In this document: positions 45,304 to 53,470 of the stretch, in pieces
How the letters are laid out: every line of letters begins with the position of its first letter
How positions within the stretch are numbered: position 1 is the first letter of the stretch
Origin: Pseudomonas putida
Lineage (GTDB): Bacteria; Pseudomonadota; Gammaproteobacteria; Pseudomonadales; Pseudomonadaceae
NCBI RefSeq assembly: GCF_028682635.1
Contig: NZ_JANHLK010000029.1
Span: forward strand, 1-64,000
Direction: 5' to 3'
DNA length: 64,000 bases
Made by a program: the position numbers and the translations under genes
The notes under the pieces: generated by a model
What the model saw: only the letters and a program-made list of their open reading frames with translations
Told to the model about the DNA's origin: nothing
The model's database searches: none

Positions 45304-45822
45304 GTCCTGACAGCCAAGCAATCTCCTGCAGATGTACGCCGATCAAACTGTAGGAGCTGGCTTGCCAGCGAAGGCGGCCTGACAGCCAAGCAATCTCCTG
45401 CAGATGTACGCCGATCAAACTGTAGGAGCTGGCTTGCCAGCGAAGGCGTCCTGACAGCCGAGCAATCTCCTGCAGATGTACGCCGATCAAACTGTAGGAG
45501 CTGGCTTGCCAGCGAAGGCGGCCTGACAGCCAAGCAATCTCCTGCAGATGTACGCCGATCAAACTGTAGGAGCTGGCTTGCCAGCGAAGGCGGCCTGACA
45601 GCCAAGCAATCTCCTGCAGATGTACGCCGATCATACTGTAGGAGCTGGCTTGCCAGCGAAGGCGGCCTGCCAGCCGAGCAATCTCCTGCAGATGTACGCC
45701 GATCAAACTGTAGGAGCTGGCTTGCCAGCGAAGGCGGCCTGCCAGCCGAGTAATCCCCTGCAGATGTACGCCGATCAAACTGTAGGAGCTGGCTTGCCAG
45801 CGAAGGCGGCCTGACAGCCGAC
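45304..45822 (+). repeat. Seven tandem 72-bp repeats, each with one class A REP
   Basis: The marker (C/T)AATCTCCTG recurs at 45319, 45391, 45463, 45535, 45607, 45679 and 45751, exactly 72 bases apart. Each unit contains GTAGGAGCTGGCTTGCCAGC plus a constant flank with CTGCAGATGTACGCCGATCA. Copies differ at only a few bases (for example GTCCTGACAG/GGCCTGCCAG, CAAACTG/CATACTG). All lie in one orientation. Confidence 0.97.
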
Positions 45823-45894
45823 CTCTTATGTGTTGACCAAAAAAAATCTGGACAACACCGTCACTCAGACAGTGTGCGTCATCGTTGACGACCA

Positions 45895-45918
45895 TCGCTG
45901 GCAAGCCAGCTCCTACAG
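45895..45918 (-). repeat. Class A REP in inverted orientation
   Basis: TCGCTGGCAAGCCAGCTCCT... with the CATCGTTGACGACCA flank. It closes the tandem array from the other side and could form a REP pair with the last tandem copy. Confidence 0.85.
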
Positions 45919-46032
45919 TTTGATCGGGGATAGCCGCGAAAACCAAGGAAATGGATAAGTACGCAAAAGAGCTGAACTGCACGCTGCCAGATCAGTCGCA
46001 TACATAAGCAACCCGGATTCAGAGGAGTGAAA

Positions 46033-46833
46033 GTGAGCAGCGACTCTAATCGCCAGACCCTTGGCTCAATACCGTTGGACAACCCCCCGGTCATCCATCG
46101 ACTGCGCGTGCTGACGGTCAACACCCACAAGGGATTTACCGCACTCAACCGGCGCTTCATCCTCCCGGAGTTGCGCGATGCGGTACGCAGCACCTCAGCC
46201 GACCTGGTGTTCCTGCAGGAAGTCGTCGGTGAACATGAGCGCCATTCTTCGCGGTACAACAACTGGCCGCAAATGTCGCAGTACGAGTTCCTGGCCGACA
46301 GCATGTGGAGCGACTTCGCCTACGGACGCAATGCGGTCTACCCCGACGGTCACCACGGCAATGCGCTGCTGTCCAAATACCCGATCCGCGAATACCGCAA
46401 CCTCGACGTTTCCATTACCGGGCCCGAGCGCCGTGGCCTGTTGCATTGCGTGCTGGACGTGCCGGGGCACGCCGAGGTCCATGCGATCTGCGTGCACCTG
46501 AGCCTGCTGGAGAGTCATCGCCAGTTGCAGCTGCAGTTGCTCTGCCAATTGCTCGAATCCTTGCCCGATGAGGCGCCCGTGATCATCGCCGGCGACTTCA
46601 ACGATTGGCAGTTGCAGGGCAACGCCGCCCTCTCCCGTCGCGACTACTTGCACGAAGCCTTCGAACGCCACCATGGCCGTCCTGCAAAGACCTACCCAGC
46701 CCGATTCCCGTTGCTGCGCCTGGACCGGATCTACCTGCGCAACGCCAGCAGCCATGAGCCGAAGATCCTCAGCCACAAGCCCTGGACGCACCTGTCAGAT
46801 CACCTGCCATTGGCGGTCGAAGTACATCTGTGA
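46033..46833 (+). CDS. Endonuclease/exonuclease/phosphatase family protein (YbhP-like)
   Basis: About 266 residues. EEP-fold motifs are present: VNTHKGF, LQEVVG (metal Glu), the GDFNDW block and the terminal SDHLPLAV. The start is GTG, either 46033 (AGAGGAG six bases upstream) or 46027 in the same frame; 46033 has the better spacing. E. coli YbhP and similar pseudomonad proteins are usually beside clsB and ybhN, but neither is here. It may act on a phospholipid or sugar phosphate; the substrate is unknown. Confidence 0.85.
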   Translation: MSSDSNRQTLGSIPLDNPPVIHRLRVLTVNTHKGFTALNRRFILPELRDAVRSTSADLVFLQEVVGEHERHSSRYNNWPQMSQYEFLADSMWSDFAYGRNAVYPDGHHGNALLSKYPIREYRNLDVSITGPERRGLLHCVLDVPGHAEVHAICVHLSLLESHRQLQLQLLCQLLESLPDEAPVIIAGDFNDWQLQGNAALSRRDYLHEAFERHHGRPAKTYPARFPLLRLDRIYLRNASSHEPKILSHKPWTHLSDHLPLAVEVHL

Positions 46834-47002
46834 TGCGTCTGAACTGATCTCTACCTGTCATTTGTGACAGTAGATGCCCCAAAAAACACCTGCTACGGTG
46901 CTCCCGTCCGTTTCGAACGAATCGTGCGGACAGGCCCCGTAGCCGTCGTTGCCCGAAAGGTTTTGCCTTCCTGATGATGTCTCGCAACTCGCGCTGCCGA
47001 TG

Positions 47003-47040
47003 CACCTGTTGTCTTGCCCTGCTGGCAAGACACGGGTGCC
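47003..47040 (+). promoter_or_regulatory. Strong hairpin in the autotransporter 5' leader
   Basis: GCACC-TGT-TGTCTTGCC-CTGCT-GGCAAGACA-CG-GGTGC: a 9-bp plus 5-bp stem ending 21 bases before the ATG at 47062. There is no T tract, so it is not an obvious terminator. A post-transcriptional control role is inference. Confidence 0.5.
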
Positions 47041-47061
47041 GATTCCTACGCGGAGACGAGC

Positions 47062-49776
47062 ATGAAGCTTTGCAAAGAACTGCCCAACTACCGTTACAGC
47101 GCCTGTGCCATTTCCATCTGGCTCTGCATGGGCTGGTCACTGCCCGCTAACGCGGCTTGTAACCTCACCCCCTCCCCCGGCAACGACAACTTCGTCTGCG
47201 ACAGCGGCAACAGCGGGCCGCTGACTGACCTTGCCGGTAACAACAGCCTGAGTTTTCCCGCCAATGGCAGCGGCTCGATCACAGGTAATGTGACCTTCGG
47301 CGCCGGCAACGACACCCTCGGCATGAATTCCGGCGTCATCACCGGGATCGTCAATCAGGGCGACGGTAGCGACACGTTCAACATCAGTGCCGGCCAGGTC
47401 ACCGGGGCGGTGAACCAGGGTAATGGCGTCGATACCTTTGTCATGAGCGGCGGGACCCTCCAGTCGCTGGCCCAGGGCGACAGTCGCGACTTTTTCGAGA
47501 TGAGCGCAGGCACCATCACGGGCGCCTTCGAAGACGGCGACACCGCCAGGATGACCGGCGGCAGCATCGGCCGGGTCGACATGAAGCTCGATAACAATCT
47601 GTTCGACATGTCTGGCGGGCAGATCCTCGGCAATCTGGTCACCGGGTTCGGGACTGACACCATCATCGTTTCCGGTGGACGGATTGGCGGCAACATCAGT
47701 GTCAGCGGTGGCAACGACAGCATTACGGTGACCGGCGGCGAAATCGTCGGCGAGATCCGTACCAGCGTGGGCGATGACACATTGACCTGGGAAGGCGGCG
47801 GGATCATCCGCTCGGCGATCCTGATGGGAGATGGCAATGACCAGGCAACCCTGCGCAATCTCAATGACACCATCCTGGCCCAGACGCCGACCATAGATGG
47901 AGGCAACGGCAGCGACCTGCTGACCTTCGATAACACCACGTCCAGCGGCGCTGCGCGTTACACCAACTGGGAAACCGTCAACCTGGACAAAGGCTCGCGG
48001 TTCGACTTCGACGGCAACTTCGTCCTGGGTGACAGCGACACTGGCAGCGGCGTGTTCAACATCGACAGTAGCAGTGTCGTGACTTCGACCCAGGGCAGCC
48101 TCACCCCGTTTACCGCGGGTCAGCGTGCGACGCTGAACAACGCCGGGGTCATCGACCTGAGCAGCGGCAATAGCCGCACCAGCGACACCCTGACGGTACA
48201 GGGCAACTATGCGGGCAACGGCGGCCAGTTGTGGGTACAAAGCGTCCTGGGCGATGACAGTTCCCCCAGTGACAAACTGGTGGTCAAAGACGGCACCTTG
48301 ACCGGCACCACCTCGATTACCGTCAACAACCTGGGTGGCACGGGTGCGGCAACCCTGCAAAACGGCATTCAGGTTGTCCAGGCCCAGGGAACGGCCATCA
48401 GCGACAGTGGCGCCTTTACGCTAAAAACCCCGTTATCGGCCGGCGCTTTCGATTACCAACTGTTCAAGGGCGGCGTCACCGCTGGCAGCGAAAACAGTTG
48501 GTTCCTGCGCTCATCCGTAGTGGCCGCGCCAGTGGTCGAGGTGCCGAATCCGAACCCCGCCTTGCCACCGATTCTGGTTCCACCGCTTGTGGTCCCCAAC
48601 CCGGATCCTGCCTTGCCACCGATCCTGGTAGCACCGGTCGCAGTGCCCAACCCGGATCCCACCTTGCCACCGATTCTGGTTGCACCGGTCTCGGTGCCTA
48701 ACCCCAATCCTGCCTTGCCACCGATTCCGGTACCCCCGGACGCGGCGCCGCTCGCGACGCCGGTAGCGGCCGTCGGCTCGCCGCCATTGCCGGTCCCTGA
48801 ACCCGGTGCAGCGCCCATTCCCCTGTACCGTCAGGAAGTCCCGGTCTGGTCCGTATTGCCACCGGCGGCCGCGCAGCTGGCCCTGACGGCGCTCGGCACC
48901 TTCCATGATCGACAGGGTGACCAACGACTGCTCAACGAAACCGGTGCCTTTGGTGCGGGCTGGGGTCGGGCCTACGGGAAAAACTTCGACCAGACCTGGG
49001 CCGGTACCGTCACGCCACGGCTCGACGGCTCGCTGAACGGGTTCCAGGTGGGCAACGATCTGTTCGCTTCGCAAACGTCCAACGGGCAAACCCAGCGCAC
49101 TGGTTTTTTCGTCGGTCACAGTCGCTTGCAGGGTGATGTCGACGGTTTCAACCAGGGTTTCCATGACCAGCGCGCTGGCAAGGTCGAGTTGCAAGGCGAC
49201 AGCCTCGGGCTCTACTGGACCCTGATCGACCCCAAGGGCTGGTATGTCGATACCGTGGCCATGTACACCTGGCTCAACGGCGACAGCCACTCCGACCGTG
49301 GTCTGAAAATCGACAACGACGGCCACGCCACGACCCTCTCGGTCGAGGCCGGCTACCCCTTTGCAGTGGCAGACAATTGGGTGCTCGAACCTCAGGCACA
49401 GGTCATCCATCAGCAGGTTAAGCTGAAGAGTCAGGACGACGGTATTTCCAGGGTGTCGTTCGATTCCGACCCGGCCTGGACCGGCCGCCTCGGCGCCCGG
49501 CTCAAGGGGAGCTACGAAGTTGCCGGCCTGCCGCTGGAACCTTACCTGCGCGCCAACCTGTGGCACACAATGTCGGGAACGGACACCGTGACATTCGGCG
49601 ACAGCACCGAGATCAAGACCGAACAACGCACCTCATCGGCCGATCTGGGCATCGGTGCCATCCTCACCCTTGCGCCCGCTGTGAGCCTGTATGCCAATGC
49701 CGATTACAGCAGCAATATCGACAGCAACCCACTGCGTGGAATGAGCGGTAACGTGGGAGTCAGGGTGAGTTGGTAA
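47062..49776 (+). CDS. Autotransporter with beta-helix passenger and C-terminal barrel
   Basis: 904 residues (type Va). The signal peptide (about 1-32) ends ANAAC. From about 79 to 270, nine to ten imperfect repeats of about 20 residues follow the pattern GxGxDTFxMSGGxIxG, typical of a parallel beta-helix. A Pro-rich linker at about 494-563 has four 17-residue repeats (VPNPNPALPPILV type). The autotransporter barrel occupies about 630-904 and ends in VRVSW, with a terminal aromatic residue as expected. The ATG at 47062 has GGAG upstream. It likely presents the passenger at the cell surface; adhesive or other function is not determinable. Confidence 0.88.
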   Translation: MKLCKELPNYRYSACAISIWLCMGWSLPANAACNLTPSPGNDNFVCDSGNSGPLTDLAGNNSLSFPANGSGSITGNVTFGAGNDTLGMNSGVITGIVNQGDGSDTFNISAGQVTGAVNQGNGVDTFVMSGGTLQSLAQGDSRDFFEMSAGTITGAFEDGDTARMTGGSIGRVDMKLDNNLFDMSGGQILGNLVTGFGTDTIIVSGGRIGGNISVSGGNDSITVTGGEIVGEIRTSVGDDTLTWEGGGIIRSAILMGDGNDQATLRNLNDTILAQTPTIDGGNGSDLLTFDNTTSSGAARYTNWETVNLDKGSRFDFDGNFVLGDSDTGSGVFNIDSSSVVTSTQGSLTPFTAGQRATLNNAGVIDLSSGNSRTSDTLTVQGNYAGNGGQLWVQSVLGDDSSPSDKLVVKDGTLTGTTSITVNNLGGTGAATLQNGIQVVQAQGTAISDSGAFTLKTPLSAGAFDYQLFKGGVTAGSENSWFLRSSVVAAPVVEVPNPNPALPPILVPPLVVPNPDPALPPILVAPVAVPNPDPTLPPILVAPVSVPNPNPALPPIPVPPDAAPLATPVAAVGSPPLPVPEPGAAPIPLYRQEVPVWSVLPPAAAQLALTALGTFHDRQGDQRLLNETGAFGAGWGRAYGKNFDQTWAGTVTPRLDGSLNGFQVGNDLFASQTSNGQTQRTGFFVGHSRLQGDVDGFNQGFHDQRAGKVELQGDSLGLYWTLIDPKGWYVDTVAMYTWLNGDSHSDRGLKIDNDGHATTLSVEAGYPFAVADNWVLEPQAQVIHQQVKLKSQDDGISRVSFDSDPAWTGRLGARLKGSYEVAGLPLEPYLRANLWHTMSGTDTVTFGDSTEIKTEQRTSSADLGIGAILTLAPAVSLYANADYSSNIDSNPLRGMSGNVGVRVSW

Positions 49777-50086
49777 GCCTCGAAAACGGCTCTAGCTCGC
49801 GAGTTTTTTGACGTTTCAACCAATAAACAAGAACTTAGGGAGGCGTCGTAAATCAGTCACTTATATGATCTGAAATACCCCTACCATTTATCGGCCATTT
49901 TCTTGACGCAATGGCAGGGGTCTTCTTGACTTCACGGTACTACCCCGGAATCACCATCAGGACCAACCGCCGCCACCCGTGAAAACGGGCAGGCGTCGGC
50001 TTGCCCTAATTCCTTCGGTCGCCCCTCACTCGGGGTAGGAGAGACGCCAGAGCGAGATACCGCATGCGATTGCAAGGTAGACCTCC
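49777..50086. other. Intergenic region between the two autotransporter-type genes
   Basis: About 310 bases: a probable terminator at 49877-49921, then a leader with small hairpins (CCGT-GAAA-ACGG near 49980; CCCC-TCACTC-GGGG near 50023). I see no open frame. Confidence 0.55.
49877..49921 (+). terminator. Probable terminator of the autotransporter gene
   Basis: ACCCCTACCAT (49877-49887) pairs with ATGGCAGGGGT (49911-49921) with one mismatch and a loop of 23 bases, followed by CTTCTTG. The tail is only weakly T-rich. Confidence 0.5.
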
Positions 50087-51154
50087 ATGAAGACTTCATT
50101 CACCCCACAAGAGATCCGCGTCAGTATTTGCACCGTTTCCAGTACCCTGCTGTTGTGTTCGTCGATGGAAGTGCAAGCCTCCCCCGCCGAGGAAGAAACG
50201 ACCCCCTGGTATCGCCAGGATATCCCCGTGCTCACCTTGCCCGCACTCGCCAGCTCCTATCCCGGCCATTTCAGCCCGATTGCCGATACCCGAAGTTCCA
50301 GCCTGACCGTCGAAGACGCCGCGCCCGGTGCCTGGGATCAACTCTATGGCCAGGCCTCGCGCCAGGCACAAACCGATGCCCTGGCCCAGGGTTTTTCCAT
50401 CCCCGGCTCCGGCGAACATAAAAGCCCGGCCCTTGTGACCCTGCGAAGCAATAGCGGTCATACACAACGGGTCGGCCTGATCGGCGGGACTGCAGAGTTC
50501 CACGGCACCGGCAACGGCTTGATGACCAATCGCGCGCAATCGGACCCGCGCAACGACACCCTCAACCTGCAGGGGCAGAGCCTCGGCGCCTACTACAGCC
50601 TGACCGGCCCACAGGGCTGGCACGTCGATCTGTCGGCCAGCGGTGGTCGGGTCAACGGTTACAGCCGCAATGAACAAGGCGCCCGACAAATTACCGAAGG
50701 TAGCGCGGTAACGCTCTCGGTCGAAGGCGGGTTCCCGATCGGCATCAGTGAGAACTGGGTGGTCGAACCCCAGGCGCAATTGATCAATCAGCGCATCACC
50801 CTGGATACGCCCTATGCCGGTTCCGGCAACGCCTCCTCCAGCGACCTCTCCTCGTGGAGCGGCCGGGTCGGTGCCAAGTTGAAAGGTAGCTACGACATCA
50901 ACGGCCTGCCCATTGAACCCTATGTGCGCACCAACTTGTGGCACACGGTGTACACCGGCAATACCGTTTCCCTCGACCAGGTCGACAAGATCAGCAGCAG
51001 CCGCAACTCCTCGACGGTCGAACTGGGCTTGGGTCTGGTCGCCAGAATGACACCCACCGTGAGCCTGTACGTCAGCGCCGACTACAGCAGTGATGTGGAT
51101 GACAATGATTTGAACGGGCTGATTGGCAGCCTCGGGGTAAGGATGCGTTGGTGA
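50087..51154 (+). CDS. Passenger-less autotransporter-barrel protein
   Basis: 355 residues. A signal peptide (about 1-33, ending VQA-S) and only about 50 residues precede the barrel domain (about 85-355). The barrel is clearly paralogous to that of the upstream autotransporter: shared NWVVEPQAQ / NWVLEPQAQ, LPIEPYVRTNLWHT / LPLEPYLRANLWHT and VSLYVSADYSS / VSLYANADYSS. The end is VRMRW. No passenger or Pro-rich linker remains. It should insert as an outer-membrane barrel; the function without a passenger is unknown. Confidence 0.85.
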   Translation: MKTSFTPQEIRVSICTVSSTLLLCSSMEVQASPAEEETTPWYRQDIPVLTLPALASSYPGHFSPIADTRSSSLTVEDAAPGAWDQLYGQASRQAQTDALAQGFSIPGSGEHKSPALVTLRSNSGHTQRVGLIGGTAEFHGTGNGLMTNRAQSDPRNDTLNLQGQSLGAYYSLTGPQGWHVDLSASGGRVNGYSRNEQGARQITEGSAVTLSVEGGFPIGISENWVVEPQAQLINQRITLDTPYAGSGNASSSDLSSWSGRVGAKLKGSYDINGLPIEPYVRTNLWHTVYTGNTVSLDQVDKISSSRNSSTVELGLGLVARMTPTVSLYVSADYSSDVDDNDLNGLIGSLGVRMRW

Positions 51155-51192
51155 GGGAAACTGCCGGTACTCAGCAGTTCCCAACGCAGGCG

Positions 51193-51222
51193 CTTCGCGG
51201 GCACGTCGTATCGCCCGCGAAG
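51193..51222. terminator. Hairpin between convergent genes
   Basis: CTTCGCGGGC and GCCCGCGAAG form a perfect 10-bp stem with a 10-base loop between the barrel protein gene and the end of glgB. No clear T tract on either strand. Confidence 0.5.
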
Positions 51223-51233
51223 ACGGCGCCTGA

Positions 51234-53468
51234 TCAGCCTTGCGGGCGCAACATCAACACCGCCAACGGCGGCAGATTCAACGCCAGTGACAATGCTTGC
51301 CCATGGCTCGGTGTTGCCTCGGCCGTTGCCCCGCCACTGTTGCCATAGTTGGACCCGGCATAGATCGACGAATCGCTGTTGAACACCTCGCTCCACTGCC
51401 CGGCAAACGGCACGCCGACGCGATAGGCCTCGCGCGGCACCGGCGTGAAGTTGGCCACCACCAGAATCGGCTGGCCGTCCTTGCTCCAGCGCATCCAGGC
51501 GTAGACGCTGTTGATCGCATCGTCGCCGATCAGCCACTGGAAGCCCTGCGGCACGTCGTCCTGCTCGTGCAGCGCCGGCTCTTCGCGATACAGCCGGTTG
51601 AGGTCGCTCACCAGCTTCTGCACGCCTTTGTGCTCGGAGTACTGCAACAGATACCAATCAAGCTGCTGGTCGTGGTTCCACTCGCGCCATTGGCCGAACT
51701 CGCAGCCCATGAACAGCAGTTTCTTGCCCGGATGGGTCCACATGAAGCTCAGGTAGGCCCGCAGGTTGGCGAATTTCTGCCAACGGTCGCCGGGCATCTT
51801 GTCGATCAGCGAGTGTTTGCCGTGCACCACTTCATCGTGGGAGATCGGCAGGATGAAACGCTCCGACCAGGCGTACACCAGGCCAAAGCTCAGTTCGTTG
51901 TGGTGATGGGCGCGGTACACCGGATCTTGCTGGATGTAATGCAGCGAATCGTGCATCCAGCCCATGTTCCACTTGTAGGCAAAACCCAGGCCGCCCTGTT
52001 GCGTGCCCTGGCTGACACCCGGCCAGGCCGTGGACTCTTCGGCGATCACCAGCGCCCCGGGGGCTTCAAGCGCCACGACGTCGTTGAGGTGACGCAGGAA
52101 GTCGATGGCCTCGAGATTCTCTCGGCCGCCATGGCGATTAGGCACCCACTCGCCGGCCTTGCGCGAGTAGTCGCGGTACAGCATCGACGCCACCGCATCG
52201 ACCCGCAGGCCATCGACGTGGAAATGCTTGAGCCAGTGCAACGCCGACGCCAGCATGTAGCCGTGCACTTCGGTGCGGCCGAGGTTGTAGATCAGGGTGT
52301 CCCAGTCCTGGTGAAAACCTTCCTGGGGGTTGCCGTATTCGTACAGCGCGGTGCCGTCGAACTGGGCCAGGCCATGGGTGTCGGTGGGGAAATGCGCCGG
52401 CACCCAGTCGAGGATCACGCCGATGCCCGCCAGGTGGCAGGCATTGACGAAGGCGGCGAATTCGTCGCCGGTGCCGTAGCGGGCGCTGGTGGCGAATTGC
52501 GAAAGCAGTTGATAGCCCCAGGAACCGCCGAACGGGTGTTCCATGATCGGCATCAGCTCGATGTGGGTAAAGCCCAGTTCTTTCACGTACGGAATCAGGC
52601 GCTCGCCCAGCTCCGGCCAGGTGTACTGGCGGGCGACTTCGCCCAGGTCATCCAGCTCGCATTGCCAGGAACCGGCGTGCAGTTCGTAGATCGACAACGG
52701 CGCCGTCGGTCGTTGACGCTCGCCGCGGGACGCCATCCAGTCCTGATCCTGCCAGTCGATCTTCAACGGCGGGGCGACTTTCGAGGCGGTGTCCGGTGGC
52801 AGGCTGGTGGCCAGCGCCATGGGATCGGCCTTGAGGGGCAGGATCCCGTCCTTGCCGAGGATTTCGTATTTGTAGGCCTCCCCTGCTTGCAGGCGTGGAA
52901 TGAACAGCTCCCAGACACCGGTGGGGTGGCGCAGGCGCATCGGATGACGACGACCGTCCCAGCCGTTGAAGTCCCCCACCACCGACACCCTCCTGGCGTT
53001 CGGTGCCCACACGGCGAAGCGCACGCCATCGACGCCATCCACGGTCTTCAACTGGGCGCCCAGGGCGCTGCTCAGATCGCGGTGGTTACCTTCGGCGAAC
53101 AAATACAAATCCATCTCGCCCAGCAGCGGGCCAAAACTGTAGGGGTCTTCGGCAATCTGCTCGCCACCGGCCCAGCGGGTTCGCAACAGATACGGCTGTG
53201 CCCGTTGGAAATGACCGGCGAACAGCCCGGGGGTCTGTGTCGCTTCAAGGTTGCCCAGTTCTTCTCCGGACTCCTTGTCCACCACCTGTACGCTCAAGGC
53301 GCCCGGCAGATAGGCCCGGATGAATTGTCCGCCGGCGCCATCGCCGTGGGGACCGAGAATGGCAAAGGGATCGCGATGCTCGGCGCGCACCAGCGCATCG
53401 ATATCCCGCGCTTTGGGTAGCAGCGCTTCACTGTGATGATGACCCGTTTCCTTGTTCGAGAAACTCAT
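51234..53468 (-). CDS. glgB: 1,4-alpha-glucan branching enzyme
   Basis: 744 residues, GH13_9. Two N-terminal CBM48-like domains (about 20-220) precede the barrel. Catalytic Asp in VDGLRVDAVASMLYRDYSR, Glu in VIAEESTAWPG and third Asp in ISHDEVVHGK. It introduces alpha-1,6 branches into the glucan built by GlgE or GlgA. The start lies two bases after the treS stop, with GGAGAG within the end of treS. Confidence 0.95.
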   Translation of the reverse strand: MSFSNKETGHHHSEALLPKARDIDALVRAEHRDPFAILGPHGDGAGGQFIRAYLPGALSVQVVDKESGEELGNLEATQTPGLFAGHFQRAQPYLLRTRWAGGEQIAEDPYSFGPLLGEMDLYLFAEGNHRDLSSALGAQLKTVDGVDGVRFAVWAPNARRVSVVGDFNGWDGRRHPMRLRHPTGVWELFIPRLQAGEAYKYEILGKDGILPLKADPMALATSLPPDTASKVAPPLKIDWQDQDWMASRGERQRPTAPLSIYELHAGSWQCELDDLGEVARQYTWPELGERLIPYVKELGFTHIELMPIMEHPFGGSWGYQLLSQFATSARYGTGDEFAAFVNACHLAGIGVILDWVPAHFPTDTHGLAQFDGTALYEYGNPQEGFHQDWDTLIYNLGRTEVHGYMLASALHWLKHFHVDGLRVDAVASMLYRDYSRKAGEWVPNRHGGRENLEAIDFLRHLNDVVALEAPGALVIAEESTAWPGVSQGTQQGGLGFAYKWNMGWMHDSLHYIQQDPVYRAHHHNELSFGLVYAWSERFILPISHDEVVHGKHSLIDKMPGDRWQKFANLRAYLSFMWTHPGKKLLFMGCEFGQWREWNHDQQLDWYLLQYSEHKGVQKLVSDLNRLYREEPALHEQDDVPQGFQWLIGDDAINSVYAWMRWSKDGQPILVVANFTPVPREAYRVGVPFAGQWSEVFNSDSSIYAGSNYGNSGGATAEATPSHGQALSLALNLPPLAVLMLRPQG

Positions 53469-53470
53469 GA

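Larger units (their letters stand above)
45292..46032. other. Non-coding region dominated by a tandem REP array
   Basis: Between the PIG-L and EEP-family genes. It holds the 72-bp tandem array, a hairpin GTGTTGACC-N11-GGACAACAC near 45829-45857, and an inverted REP at 45895. Long open frames across it are by-products of the 72-base (24-codon) period. Confidence 0.85.

Noticed and set aside
45304..45822. CRISPR array
   Set aside because: The whole 72-bp unit is repeated, with no unique spacers and no cas genes nearby.
45829..45857. Insertion-sequence end (GTGTTGACC...GGACAACAC)
   Set aside because: Only a small imperfect inverted repeat with no transposase and no matching partner; more likely a simple hairpin.
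45176..45982. Long minus-strand open frame (268 codons) and several plus-strand frames across the 72-bp array
   Set aside because: They arise because 72 is a multiple of three and the REP unit lacks stops in those frames; the sequence is repeat-derived with no family match.
47000..47061. Riboswitch upstream of the autotransporter
   Set aside because: The hairpin does not fit any riboswitch consensus I recognise (including cyclic-di-GMP and cobalamin types) and no terminator follows.
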